From Carboxylicivirga caseinilyticus (GTDB lineage: Bacteria; Bacteroidota; Bacteroidia; Bacteroidales; Marinilabiliaceae), in NCBI GenBank assembly GCA_025499705.1, contig JAFMVE010000027.1, forward strand, positions 1 through 64,000: a DNA stretch of 64,000 bases, read 5' to 3'. Both the position numbers and the translations under genes were made by a program. Positions 44,595 to 53,874 of this stretch are shown here, piece after piece (the first letter of the stretch is position 1; each line of letters starts with the position of its first letter). The notes under the pieces were generated by a model that ran no database searches, was not told the origin of the DNA, and worked only from the letters and a program-made list of their open reading frames with translations.

Positions 44595-47456
44595 TTACGC
44601 TTTTAATTCTTCTTTTAAAAATTTAGCTGTATAACTCTTCTTGTTTTTAGAGACTTCTTCTGGTGTGCCACAACAAACCAGTTCGCCACCAAATCGTCCG
44701 CCATCAGGACCGATATCAATGATGTGATCAGCTACTTTTATAACGTCCAGATTGTGTTCAATCACTAATACAGTATTGCCTTTATCAACAAGTCGTTTTA
44801 ATACATCAAGAAGTACCCTGATGTCTTCGAAATGTAAACCAGTAGTTGGCTCATCCAGAATATAAATGGTTTGTCCTGTATCTCGTTTTGCCAGTTCTGT
44901 AGCCAATTTAACTCTTTGGCTTTCACCACCTGATAAAGTTGTGGAAGGTTGACCTAATGTAATATATCCCAGGCCAACATCCTGCAAAGTTTTTAATATC
45001 TTAATAAGTTTGGGTATGTGTGCAAAGAATTCAACAGCCTGATTAATGGTCATGTCAAGCACATCGCCAATTGATTTACCCTTGTATCGTACTTCTAGTG
45101 TCTCACGATTATATCGGCGACCACCACAATCGGGGCATTCAACCATAACATCCGGTAAGAAATTCATTTCGATAACCTGAACACCTCCACCTTTGCATGT
45201 TTCGCATCTTCCTCCGGCAACATTGAATGAGAATCTGCCGGGTTTGTATGCCCTGATTTTTGATTCGGGTAACTCAGCAAAGAGTTTTCTGATCTCATCA
45301 AACAGTTTTGTATAAGTAGCAGGGTTCGATCTTGGTGTTCGACCCAGTGGTGTTTGATCCACATCAACTACTTTATCCAAATGCTCCAGTCCTTCAACTG
45401 ATTTGTAGGGTAGAGGATCTTTAATTGCATTGTAAAAATGTTGATTAAGGATTGGGTAGAGAGTCTCATTAACCAACGAAGATTTACCACTTCCTGAAAC
45501 ACCGGTTACACAAATCAGCTTACCCAAAGGAAAATCAACATTGATACTTTTCAGGTTATGTCCTGTAGCTCCTTTTATGGATAGTACTTTGCCGTTTCCT
45601 TCTCTTCGTTTTACGGGTAATTCAATTTTTTTACGACCTGTCAGATAATCAGCCGTTAAAGAATTTTTTTGCATGATCTCCATAGCAGTCCCCGCTGCCA
45701 CAACCTCTCCGCCGTGGCGACCTGCATGAGGTCCCATGTCAATTACATAATCGGCAGCCAGCATCATGTCTTTATCATGCTCAACTACCAAAACAGAGTT
45801 TCCTGTATCACGCAGTTGGCAAAGAGAGTTAATTAAACGATGATTATCTCGCTGGTGCAGACCAATACTTGGTTCGTCCAGAATGTAAAGCACATTTACC
45901 AACTGCGATCCAATTTGTGTTGCCAGTCTGATACGTTGACTTTCGCCACCAGATAAAGTCATGGCACCACGATTTAAGGAGAGATAATCCAATCCAACAT
46001 CAATTAAAAATCCCAGTCGGCTTCTTATTTCTTTTAAAACTTCATAACCAATGGTTTTTTGTTTTTCTGTTAATCGATCTTCCAAACCGTCAAACCAGGT
46101 ATGTAATAACCCCAGATCCATATCGGCCAGCTCAGCTATATTCTTGTCATCAATTTTAAAATGTAATGCCTCGAGGTTTAATCTTTGTCCATTACACTCA
46201 TCGCATTGCGTATGCTTGATAAATTGACGGGCCCATTTGCGGGCTTGCATAGATGTATCATTATCTTGCTGGTCAAGAATATATTTTATTACTCCCTCAA
46301 AACTCAAATAGTAATTAGAAGAACCTCCTAATGGAGTGTTCTTAAGAGTGACAGGTTCACTGGAACCATGAAGGATAATGTCAATGGCTTCTTCCGGTAT
46401 GTTTTTAATGGGAGTATTAATTGTAAAACCATGTTTCTCGCCAATAGCCTCAATTTGCCAGAAGATGAGGTTATTCTTGTATTTACCTAAAGGAGCAATC
46501 CCTCCATTTTTAATGGTGGCTTTAGGATCCGGAACTATCTTATCGAAGTCAACTTCGTCAAGTGTGCCTAAGCCTTTACATTTTGGACAGGCTCCCTGAG
46601 GAGAGTTAAATGAGAAGGAGTGGGGTGCAGGTTCGTTGTATGAGATTCCACTTGTTGGGCACATCAACTGACGACTGTAGTATCGCTGGTCGCCCGAGTC
46701 TGCATCTACCAGCATCATAATGCCTTTTCCATGCTGCATGGCAAGCTGAATACTTTCTTTTAGTCGTTTGGTGTCATCATCAGATATTTTAACCCGATCA
46801 ACAACCATTTCTATGAAGTGATTCTTGTACCTGTCTACTTTCATTCCCTGAACCACTTCGTGAATTTCTCCATCAATGCGAACGTGCAAAAATCCTTTTT
46901 TTCGTATCTGATCAAATAATTCTTTGTAATGGCCCTTTCGTCCTTTAACCAATGGAGCTGCAATGTATGCTTTCTTTCCTTTAAACTGTTCAAGTATCAG
47001 TTTCAGAATTTGCTCATCAGTATATTTCACCATTAACTCACCTGTTTTATATGAGTACGCCTGTCCGGCACGAGCATATAAAAGACGAAGAAAGTCGTAT
47101 ATCTCAGTGGTTGTTCCTACTGTTGAACGAGGGTTTTTTCCGGTGGTTTTTTGTTCTATTGAAATTACAGGACTTAAGCCGGTAATTTTATCCACATCCG
47201 GGCGTTCCATATTTCCTAAAAACTGGCGGGCATATGCAGAGAAAGTTTCAATATAACGACGCTGACCTTCTGCATAAATAGTATCAAAAGCAAGTGATGA
47301 TTTTCCACTTCCGCTTAAACCGGTTACAACAACCAATTTGTCACGCGGAATGCTAACATCTATATTTTGAAGGTTATGAACTCTTGCTCCATATACATCT
47401 ATCTGTCCAGGATCTTCTACAAAAGATCCTTGATCTGCTGCCTTTTTTTCTGCCAT
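44595..47456 (-). CDS. uvrA: Excinuclease ABC subunit A (UvrA)
   Basis: This 953-residue damage-sensing ATPase of nucleotide excision repair has two ABC modules: Walker [10 protein letters not shown] (near 46) and GVSGSGKSS (near 655), with ABC signatures [11 protein letters not shown] and [11 protein letters not shown]. The C-terminal zinc module CETCKGGG...CPDCGG is complete. The first zinc module reads CPTSG...CPKC, so one of its four usual cysteines is Ser. Its leader carries two inverted repeats. Mfd, encoded 12 kb away, recruits it to stalled polymerase. Confidence 0.96.
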   Translation of the reverse strand: MAEKKAADQGSFVEDPGQIDVYGARVHNLQNIDVSIPRDKLVVVTGLSGSGKSSLAFDTIYAEGQRRYIETFSAYARQFLGNMERPDVDKITGLSPVISIEQKTTGKNPRSTVGTTTEIYDFLRLLYARAGQAYSYKTGELMVKYTDEQILKLILEQFKGKKAYIAAPLVKGRKGHYKELFDQIRKKGFLHVRIDGEIHEVVQGMKVDRYKNHFIEMVVDRVKISDDDTKRLKESIQLAMQHGKGIMMLVDADSGDQRYYSRQLMCPTSGISYNEPAPHSFSFNSPQGACPKCKGLGTLDEVDFDKIVPDPKATIKNGGIAPLGKYKNNLIFWQIEAIGEKHGFTINTPIKNIPEEAIDIILHGSSEPVTLKNTPLGGSSNYYLSFEGVIKYILDQQDNDTSMQARKWARQFIKHTQCDECNGQRLNLEALHFKIDDKNIAELADMDLGLLHTWFDGLEDRLTEKQKTIGYEVLKEIRSRLGFLIDVGLDYLSLNRGAMTLSGGESQRIRLATQIGSQLVNVLYILDEPSIGLHQRDNHRLINSLCQLRDTGNSVLVVEHDKDMMLAADYVIDMGPHAGRHGGEVVAAGTAMEIMQKNSLTADYLTGRKKIELPVKRREGNGKVLSIKGATGHNLKSINVDFPLGKLICVTGVSGSGKSSLVNETLYPILNQHFYNAIKDPLPYKSVEGLEHLDKVVDVDQTPLGRTPRSNPATYTKLFDEIRKLFAELPESKIRAYKPGRFSFNVAGGRCETCKGGGVQVIEMNFLPDVMVECPDCGGRRYNRETLEVRYKGKSIGDVLDMTINQAVEFFAHIPKLIKILKTLQDVGLGYITLGQPSTTLSGGESQRVKLATELAKRDTGQTIYILDEPTTGLHFEDIRVLLDVLKRLVDKGNTVLVIEHNLDVIKVADHIIDIGPDGGRFGGELVCCGTPEEVSKNKKSYTAKFLKEELKA

Positions 47457-47472
47457 AAACCAGTTTTTGGAA

Positions 47473-47497
47473 GCCCAAAGATAGCAATCTTTTGGGC
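47473..47497 (-). promoter_or_regulatory. Hairpin in the uvrA 5' leader
   Basis: GCCCAAAGAT (47473-47482) and ATCTTTTGGGC (47487-47497) form a stem of about ten pairs with one bulge and a 4-base loop, 16 bases upstream of the uvrA ATG. It could limit ribosome access or be part of an operator. No T-run follows, so it is not a terminator. Confidence 0.5.
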
Positions 47498-47516
47498 GAA
47501 AGATAAACGCATAGAC

Positions 47517-47540
47517 TTGTATCCTTGTTTATGGATACAA
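47517..47540 (-). promoter_or_regulatory. Dyad upstream of uvrA
   Basis: TTGTATCC (47517-47524) and GGATACAA (47533-47540) are a perfect 8-base inverted repeat with an 8-base spacer, between the terminator of the M56-M23 gene and the uvrA leader hairpin. It may be an operator for uvrA or an mRNA stem. Confidence 0.45.
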
Positions 47541-47577
47541 TAAAAAACGCATGGAATACCGGAGGGTAACCATGCGT
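47541..47577 (-). terminator. Rho-independent terminator of the blaI-M56/M23 operon
   Basis: ACGCATGG (47547-47554) pairs with CCATGCGT (47570-47577), and on the minus strand a T-run follows at once (47547-47542). It starts 23 bases past the stop of the M56-M23 gene, so the operon has just two genes. Confidence 0.88.
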
Positions 47578-47600
47578 GAATATTCATTATATTAATACTG

Positions 47601-49406
47601 TTATTTTATTATTTTCATAGGATCAATGTTTTTACCATCTTTTTTTATCTCAAGATGAAGGTGTGGACCAGTAGAAGTGCCACTTGATCCAACCAGACCA
47701 ATTACATCACCTTGTTTTACTTTATCACCTGCTTTGGTTTTGTACTCGCTTAACTGAGCATAAAGTGAAGAATAACCGTTGGCATGATCAATAATTATAT
47801 ATTTGCCATATCCTTTGCCTTGTTCAAAATTTAACTCAATTTCACGAACAGACCCATCTTCAATTGCAACAACAGGAGTATTTAATTCAGCTTTGAAGTC
47901 AGTACCCTTATGCATCTTCTTCATCTTTAATATTGGATGAACACGCATCCCAAATTGAGATGTGATTTCGTAAGAATAATCTTCTTTAATGGGATTTATG
48001 AAATTTAAATTCTTGCTTTCCTTCTCAGTTCCAAGCATATTTTTCGGTTCCGCAATATATATTCTGTTAGGAGCAAATTTAATAATTGCGTCTTTCTCAC
48101 TTGAAATACAATCGTTGAAAGGTTTATTAAAATGATTGATTGCAATATTATTTCGTAATTCTGAAAAAGCATCACTTACTTCATTTAATAATGCGTCCGC
48201 ATCTTTATCTGAAGTATTGATATCTCTTTGTAAGTAGACAAAGCTTATATTTGAATAATTAGCATTGTCTAAATTCTCAACGGAAAGTCCTGATTTACTT
48301 AGAAAACTTATTACTGCTGATTTAACCTCTTTTATTTCTACTTTATTGCCTTTCAGTAGTAATTGTCCCTTAGCATTTATCAGAATGGGAAGTGCATTTT
48401 CAGCGAGAGCTTTGTTTCCTTTTAAATTCTCGTCCGGCTGCATGTAAAACAACATGCTTGCTTCTTCTGGTGACTCTGGCCATGTTAGCTTCTGTGAAAA
48501 CTCATCCTCAACTTTATACTGAGAGAATGATTTAGTATTGGTTATTGTAACCACTAAAACAGCCAATGTGACGGGTAAAATAAGAAAGAACTTTTTTATT
48601 GATTTTGATTTATAATTTGACATGATGATACGTTTTTTGATGAGTTGATAACTGAAAGGACTCATCAGAGGCATATATGTCTTATCAGCTGATTGTTGCA
48701 GAACCAGTCGAAAGTAGTCACTGATTGATTCGTTATTATTAATAGCATCATTATCAGCCTGAAATTCATGAACCTCTTCTAAAGCCTTTCGATACAAGTA
48801 AATAAAAGGATTCATCCAGAATAAAATCATCAGCACTTCAACAAATAGTCTGTCAAACGAATGTTTATGCCTGATATGACTAAGTTCGTGCTTAAGAATT
48901 AAATTCCTGTTGGTTGAATCCCAGTTTGTTTGGGAAATGAATATATAACGAAAGAAAGAAAAGGTATTGTGCTTTTTTAAAAGCACAAGGGTGAATTTAG
49001 CATGTTTTATTTTTTCATTTAATTGTATAGTTTTTATTATTTGAGTAAGATGTCTGAGAAATCGGAATATTAAAATTGCTGAGATAAATACTAATATATA
49101 CAATCCAATTTCATTAGGTATTGAATTTGATTCCGGTCTGGAAATTTCGTTGAGTGAAATCTCCTCAGTAAATGAAAACTGATTAATGGAACTCTGAATA
49201 GAACTAATGATTGGTAATTGTGTATTGGTAAAAGGATAAACATTTATCCTGGTAAATGGAAACACATATGAAAAGACTAAACTAACCAGCAAATAGAATC
49301 GATTCAGTTGAAAAAATGATTCTTTACGCAGTAATATCTGATATATCAAAAAGAAAATACCAGAAACGATACTTGTTTTGAGTAGATAATATCCAATGGA
49401 GATCAT
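47601..49406 (-). CDS. BlaR1-type M56 metalloprotease fused to ExbD-like segment and M23 endopeptidase
   Basis: This 601-residue membrane protein starts with BlaR1-like helices (about 5-26, 37-52, 100-120) and an M56 zinc protease with H173-E-L-S-H177 and a downstream E214-F-Q-A-D218. A fourth helix (about 272-290) leads outside the cytoplasm. Residues about 335-422 (ALPILINAKGQLLLKGNKVE) look like the ExbD periplasmic fold. The C-terminus (about 478-601) is a complete M23 domain with H499-K-G-T-D503 and H582-L-H584. BlaR1 proteins sense a wall signal and cleave BlaI; here the sensor end is a putative peptidoglycan endopeptidase. It overlaps blaI by 4 bases. The protein looks intact, with no missing zinc ligands. 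Confidence 0.9.
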   Translation of the reverse strand: MISIGYYLLKTSIVSGIFFLIYQILLRKESFFQLNRFYLLVSLVFSYVFPFTRINVYPFTNTQLPIISSIQSSINQFSFTEEISLNEISRPESNSIPNEIGLYILVFISAILIFRFLRHLTQIIKTIQLNEKIKHAKFTLVLLKKHNTFSFFRYIFISQTNWDSTNRNLILKHELSHIRHKHSFDRLFVEVLMILFWMNPFIYLYRKALEEVHEFQADNDAINNNESISDYFRLVLQQSADKTYMPLMSPFSYQLIKKRIIMSNYKSKSIKKFFLILPVTLAVLVVTITNTKSFSQYKVEDEFSQKLTWPESPEEASMLFYMQPDENLKGNKALAENALPILINAKGQLLLKGNKVEIKEVKSAVISFLSKSGLSVENLDNANYSNISFVYLQRDINTSDKDADALLNEVSDAFSELRNNIAINHFNKPFNDCISSEKDAIIKFAPNRIYIAEPKNMLGTEKESKNLNFINPIKEDYSYEITSQFGMRVHPILKMKKMHKGTDFKAELNTPVVAIEDGSVREIELNFEQGKGYGKYIIIDHANGYSSLYAQLSEYKTKAGDKVKQGDVIGLVGSSGTSTGPHLHLEIKKDGKNIDPMKIIK

Positions 49407-49777
49407 TTCTTTTTCTGTTCAATTTGTTGATCAATTAACGCTTTTAATTCTTCCAATTCCAAAAGAGAGAGGTCGCTTTCTTTTGTATAGAAAGAGGCAA
49501 ATTGTTGCTGCGAATTATTAAAAAAGTTATTCACCAGAGTTTTTACAAACCGTTTTGTGTAGTCTTTCTTATTAAGTAAAGGAAAGTATTCGTTGACTTT
49601 ACCATAAGTTTTAAATCCAATGACTTTTTTCTTCACCAATACTCTAACCACTGTCGAAACGGTAGTATAGGCAGGGCGAGGTTCAGGATATTGTTCAACA
49701 ATATCTTTTAAAAACCCTTTTTCAATATTCCACAGGTACTGCATAACCTGTTCTTCTGCTTTCGTTAATTCAATCAT
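49403..49777 (-). CDS. blaI: BlaI/MecI-family transcriptional repressor
   Basis: This 124-residue winged-helix repressor begins IELTKAEEQVMQYLW, has the recognition region AYTTVSTVVRVLVKKK (about 36-51), and a C-terminal dimerisation helix region. BlaI dimers bind palindromic operators and are inactivated by proteolysis from the partner M56 protease. Its stop overlaps the M56-M23 start (ATGA-type coupling). The ATG at 49777 is preferred to an in-frame start at 49825, which would add 16 residues and run into the first operator dyad. Confidence 0.92.
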   Translation of the reverse strand: MIELTKAEEQVMQYLWNIEKGFLKDIVEQYPEPRPAYTTVSTVVRVLVKKKVIGFKTYGKVNEYFPLLNKKDYTKRFVKTLVNNFFNNSQQQFASFYTKESDLSLLELEELKALIDQQIEQKKK

Positions 49778-49804
49778 TTCCCAAATGTTTAGAACAAACA
49801 TACA

Positions 49805-49858
49805 ACTATTAATATAGTCATGCAACTATTTCTTTAATTATATTACTATAAAAATAGT
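49805..49858 (-). promoter_or_regulatory. Two ACTAT-N4-ATAGT dyads, candidate BlaI operators
   Basis: ACTAT-TAAT-ATAGT at 49805-49818 and ACTAT-AAAA-ATAGT at 49845-49858 have identical arms, 40 bases apart, and both continue as CAT on the right. A further half site CAACTAT lies at 49823-49829. The first dyad ends 27 bases before the blaI ATG. Their position and symmetry suit an autoregulatory BlaI operator with two dimers bound on the same helix face. Confidence 0.7.
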
Positions 49859-49896
49859 CATAATGTGTTACTGGCCATAAAATCACGATTATTAAT

Positions 49897-49927
49897 AAAA
49901 AAAGGCAACAGAATTAATCCTGTTGCC
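49897..49927 (-). terminator. Rho-independent terminator after the lytic transglycosylase gene
   Basis: GGCAACAG (49904-49911) pairs with CTGTTGCC (49920-49927); a T-run follows on the minus strand (49903-49897). It starts 27 bases past the gene's stop and isolates it from blaI. Confidence 0.88.
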
Positions 49928-49954
49928 TCACTTAATTTTTTAATATTATATAAA

Positions 49955-50932
49955 TTAACTTTTTATTTGTGTCGAGTCTTTTGGAACGATTATTTCTTTT
50001 TGCTCTGAACTTTTTAAAGGCAGTTTAATTGAATATGCTTTTTTCGATGGATTACTCAAAGATGTTTCACGTAACCACGGATTCAAATCTTTTAATTCTT
50101 TGTATGTAATGTTATTTTCAAGTGCAAAATCCGGGAAACTTGAAATTTTATCATTGATTTCAATCTCTATTGTTTCTATAGGTTGATATAAATCGTTACT
50201 TTTTACATGAAATCCATAAGTATCCGGTTTTGAAAGAATTTCTTTAATTGCTAAAATTCGATATACATATCTTCCAGTTTCCTCATTTAAAAGAAGGTCA
50301 TAATAACTTTCTACTTTCTGACGATCAAGCTGACGATTTATTCCTGTTCTTCCTGCATTGAATGCAGCTGCAGCCAGTGTCCAGCTTCCATAATGATCAT
50401 GCATTTTCTTCAGGTATTTGCATGCTGCAACAGTTGATTTTTCAATATGATATCGTTCATCAATTTCGTTGTTGATTTCTAAACCGTACTCAACTCCGGT
50501 ACTTTTTAAGAATTGCCAAAAACCAACAGCTCCAGCTGGTGATTGAGCTCGTGGCATAAAGCTACTTTCAATAAGTGACAAATACTTAAAATCATCCGGC
50601 ACGCCATTTTCTTTCAAAATAGGTTCAATGATTGGAAAATATCTGTTAGCTCTTTTGATAAACAATACTGTTTGTGATTGCCAGTATGTATTTACCAATA
50701 ATTCCCTGTCGAAGCTTTCCATAATATCAGAACGTTCAATGGGTACAGATTCATTGGCAAATGTCATATTCGAAGGGATGTCCAGAGAATAGATAGCGTA
50801 ATCACTTAATTCCTTCTCAACCTGTTTTGATGTTTCTGGTTCAGAGGAGAATGTAAATAATTGAAATGCTAAAACAATTGCAATAAATGCACTAGAAATT
50901 GATAATAACTTTGTATAAAAATTCGCTCTCAT
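49955..50932 (-). CDS. MltD-like membrane-bound lytic transglycosylase
   Basis: This 325-residue protein has an N-terminal signal or anchor (about 8-28) and a family-1 SLT domain (about 110-245). The catalytic glutamate is E122 in IESSF, followed by SPAGAVGFWQF and AAAAFNAGRTGINRQ. The C-terminus (about 270-320, ALENNITYKELKDLNPWLRE) looks like one degenerate LysM domain that would bind glycan. It cleaves peptidoglycan glycan strands with 1,6-anhydro ring formation. An in-frame start at 50968 was rejected because it puts 12 charged residues before the signal. It is next to the M56-M23 operon but has its own terminator. Confidence 0.9.
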   Translation of the reverse strand: MRANFYTKLLSISSAFIAIVLAFQLFTFSSEPETSKQVEKELSDYAIYSLDIPSNMTFANESVPIERSDIMESFDRELLVNTYWQSQTVLFIKRANRYFPIIEPILKENGVPDDFKYLSLIESSFMPRAQSPAGAVGFWQFLKSTGVEYGLEINNEIDERYHIEKSTVAACKYLKKMHDHYGSWTLAAAAFNAGRTGINRQLDRQKVESYYDLLLNEETGRYVYRILAIKEILSKPDTYGFHVKSNDLYQPIETIEIEINDKISSFPDFALENNITYKELKDLNPWLRETSLSNPSKKAYSIKLPLKSSEQKEIIVPKDSTQIKS

Positions 50933-51196
50933 AATCCGGCCCTTTCCTTTATTTAATGGAGGTTTCAAAAATATATTATCACAATTAAGAAACCAAAAAC
51001 TATACCATTAAAATTCTTTTGAGATAGTACGCTTATCTAATGAAAATGTTTGCCCCAAGACTAAAAAAAAATGATTGGTCAAAACATTCTTGCTATTTAT
51101 TGCCCTATTAAGATATTGTTAGTAAGTTGTCTGTAATAATTGTTTTAAGCGATGTGATTTGTTTCATGTGTTCGTTTGAGAGTTTAAGTTTAAAAA

Positions 51197-53821
51197 ATGA
51201 GTAAAATATTAAATTGCGAGCAAGTTGCAATGTCATCTTTTGAGGCTACTGTAGTATTTGACAGAAATACTAAAAAGGTAGTTTATATGAATAATCGTGC
51301 AAGGCAATTATTTAATCTTAATGAAATTCCCTTAGACGAAATTAGAGTACGTAACTTTTGTAGTAGAGCTGATCGCTTCAATGAAAAAGCTGCCATTGAA
51401 CTTTTTGCATCAATTAATAATAATTTTTCTCAAAAATATGATTGGCCCGTTCGTTTGGGTAGTATTCGTTGGTTATCAGCTTTTATTAGTAGCTATATCG
51501 AAAATGAGAATGAGTTTATAGTCGTAACATACAGAGATAATACAGAGGAGAAGGAAAGTTTGATGAAGCTCGATAGTATAATTGGCTTCAGAGATATGTT
51601 AGATAATCTGCTTTCATATAACACTATCGTCGCTGCTGATAAAATACCTTGGTTAATAGATAATTCGCTTGCCATGGTTGGTAATTTCTTTCATTGTGAT
51701 CGAAGTTATGTGTTTCAATATTCTGAAGATTTAAGACTTCATTCCAATATTAATGAGTGGTGCGCACATGGAGTAGAACCCTATATTAATGAATTGCAGA
51801 ATATTCCCAGCAATAAGTTTGCTTATTTATCCAGACATCTTTTAAATAAAGAAATTGTTTGCCTTAATGATGTAAGTGAACTGCCTGATGAAGCAAAAAA
51901 TGAAAGGGAGGAATTTGCGAAAGAAGGAATTCAATCCATATTGCTAATACCATTTATTGAAGGAGAAGAAGTAATTGGTTTTGTGGGTTTAGATCATGTT
52001 AGAACTTCAAAAATCTGGACAGCAGTAGAAATTTCGAACCTGAAATTGCTTGCCAGGGCATTTGCTAATATGCTTTTACGTCAAAGAAAGGAAAGGAGGA
52101 TTAAGGAACAAGAGGAGATGTATAAAACATGGTTTATGGCAGCCAATGATTCCATTGCAATTTTTAAGCATGGCGTATGTATTGATGCAAATCCCAAGTT
52201 ACTCAAAGATCTGAATTGTTCACGGGATTATTTAGTGAATAAAAGTTTAGTTGAACTTTCAGCTACAACCCAGTCTAATGAGAAATCACCAACCTATATT
52301 AATGTATATCATCAGAATGCATTGGAAGGAGCTCCACAATTTTTCGAATGGATTTTAAGGAGGCAGGATGGAAGTGATTTTGAAGTTGAAATTAGTTTAA
52401 ATCGTTTTTCGGATAAAGGAACGGCGCATACCATTGCAATATTTCGAGATATTTCCGGGCATAACCAGCTTGTTAGTAATATTCTTGCTTCTGATTCGAA
52501 TGATATTTCCTTAGAAGTTCAAAAGAAAAGGTTGAATGAGGGTGAATTATCGATACTTGAATTATTCGACATTGACCAACTACAAAAACTACAGGATGCT
52601 TTTTCATTTGCAACAGGTATTTCATCATTAATTACAGATACCAAGGGAAATCCAATAACGAAAATGTCTTTCTCGAACGAGATATGTAAGAAAGTACGAA
52701 GTACAGAAGAAGGAGATAAGATGTGTCAGCAAAGTGGACGTGAACTTGGGCAAATGGCAGCAGAACAACTTAAACCGGTATCGAAATCCTGTAGTTCATG
52801 TGGATTTATTGATGCTGCTGCTCCTATTATAATTGACGGACATCACCTGGGTAATTGGGCTATAGGACAAGTCAGACCGAAAGAATTAAAGATTGAGAAT
52901 GTTAAAAAATATACCCGCCAATTGGGTATAACAGATCAATTTATTGAAAAGGAATTTGCCAACCTGGTTGAGGTGACTCCTCTGCAATTTGATCGTACAT
53001 TAAAGTTGCTGAATGTTCTCAGCAAGGAGTTATCGATACTAGGATACAATAATTTAAAGCTTGCCAAGTCAATTCAAAATCATGTAGCGTTAGAGAAAAA
53101 GCTTAGAATGGCAAAGCAAAAAGCAGAAGAAAGTGATCGTTTAAAATCAGCATTTTTAGCGAATCTATCACATGAAATAAGGACTCCAATGAATGGTATT
53201 GTTGGTTTTACGGAGTTATTGCAGTATGAAGGTCTGACACCTGATGACCGAAAAGAATATATTCGTTTGATTCATCAAAGTTCGCGTCAGTTGTTGAATA
53301 TTATTAATGATATTATAGATATCTCTAAGATTGAATCTGGTCAGATTGAAGTTCACTCAGGCTTTTTCGATCTGAATGCTGTTTTTATTAGTCTCGAATC
53401 ATTATTTATGCCCAATGCCGAAGCAAAGAAAATAAAGCTGCAATTTATAAATGATGAAAGTGATGAGATGGAGGTGTTTTCTGATGAGGTTAAGTTTCGG
53501 CAGGTGTTGACGAACCTGATTTCGAATGCAATAAAATTCACTACTATTGGGCATGTCGAGTTTGGTTATGAGAGTCTTGAGAATAATAAGGTTCGTATTT
53601 TTGTGAGAGATTCAGGAGTAGGAATCGATGCGGATAATGTGGATTTTATTTTCGACCGTTTCTGGCAAGCCAAAGATGCAGATGTTAAGAAGGGTGGAAC
53701 AGGACTTGGATTGGCTATCACTAAAGCATATGTTGAACTTTTAGGCGGTCATATTCATGTTGAATCAAAAGTTGATGAGGGTACCGAATTCAGTTTTGTT
53801 ATACCTCGCGTTTTAAGCTAA
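51197..53821 (+). CDS. PAS-GAF-PAS-PocR sensor histidine kinase
   Basis: This 874-residue protein has no transmembrane segment. Domains in order are: PAS (about 12-118), GAF (about 130-295), PAS (about 308-420), a PocR ligand-binding domain (about 453-620) with cysteines C497, C510, C532 and C535, then HisKA with phospho-acceptor H659 (LSHEIRTPMNG) and HATPase_c with N773/N777, DSGVGI (805-810) and GGTGLGL (833-839). PocR domains bind small molecules such as hydrocarbon derivatives, and their CxxC cysteines suggest iron or redox use. There is no receiver domain on the protein and no response-regulator gene next to it. It is divergent from the lytic transglycosylase gene. Confidence 0.9.
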   Translation: MSKILNCEQVAMSSFEATVVFDRNTKKVVYMNNRARQLFNLNEIPLDEIRVRNFCSRADRFNEKAAIELFASINNNFSQKYDWPVRLGSIRWLSAFISSYIENENEFIVVTYRDNTEEKESLMKLDSIIGFRDMLDNLLSYNTIVAADKIPWLIDNSLAMVGNFFHCDRSYVFQYSEDLRLHSNINEWCAHGVEPYINELQNIPSNKFAYLSRHLLNKEIVCLNDVSELPDEAKNEREEFAKEGIQSILLIPFIEGEEVIGFVGLDHVRTSKIWTAVEISNLKLLARAFANMLLRQRKERRIKEQEEMYKTWFMAANDSIAIFKHGVCIDANPKLLKDLNCSRDYLVNKSLVELSATTQSNEKSPTYINVYHQNALEGAPQFFEWILRRQDGSDFEVEISLNRFSDKGTAHTIAIFRDISGHNQLVSNILASDSNDISLEVQKKRLNEGELSILELFDIDQLQKLQDAFSFATGISSLITDTKGNPITKMSFSNEICKKVRSTEEGDKMCQQSGRELGQMAAEQLKPVSKSCSSCGFIDAAAPIIIDGHHLGNWAIGQVRPKELKIENVKKYTRQLGITDQFIEKEFANLVEVTPLQFDRTLKLLNVLSKELSILGYNNLKLAKSIQNHVALEKKLRMAKQKAEESDRLKSAFLANLSHEIRTPMNGIVGFTELLQYEGLTPDDRKEYIRLIHQSSRQLLNIINDIIDISKIESGQIEVHSGFFDLNAVFISLESLFMPNAEAKKIKLQFINDESDEMEVFSDEVKFRQVLTNLISNAIKFTTIGHVEFGYESLENNKVRIFVRDSGVGIDADNVDFIFDRFWQAKDADVKKGGTGLGLAITKAYVELLGGHIHVESKVDEGTEFSFVIPRVLS

Positions 53822-53850
53822 AAAAAGAGAAGCCCAATGACTTCTCTCTT
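53821..53850. terminator. Bidirectional terminator between kinase gene and rnfA
   Basis: AGAGAAG (53826-53832) pairs with CTTCTCT (53841-53847); an A-run on the left gives a T-run for minus-strand transcripts. It ends the rnf operon 28 bases past rnfA and also lies directly after the kinase stop. Confidence 0.78.
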
Positions 53851-53874
53851 CTTATTAATATTATTTGGTTCTTC

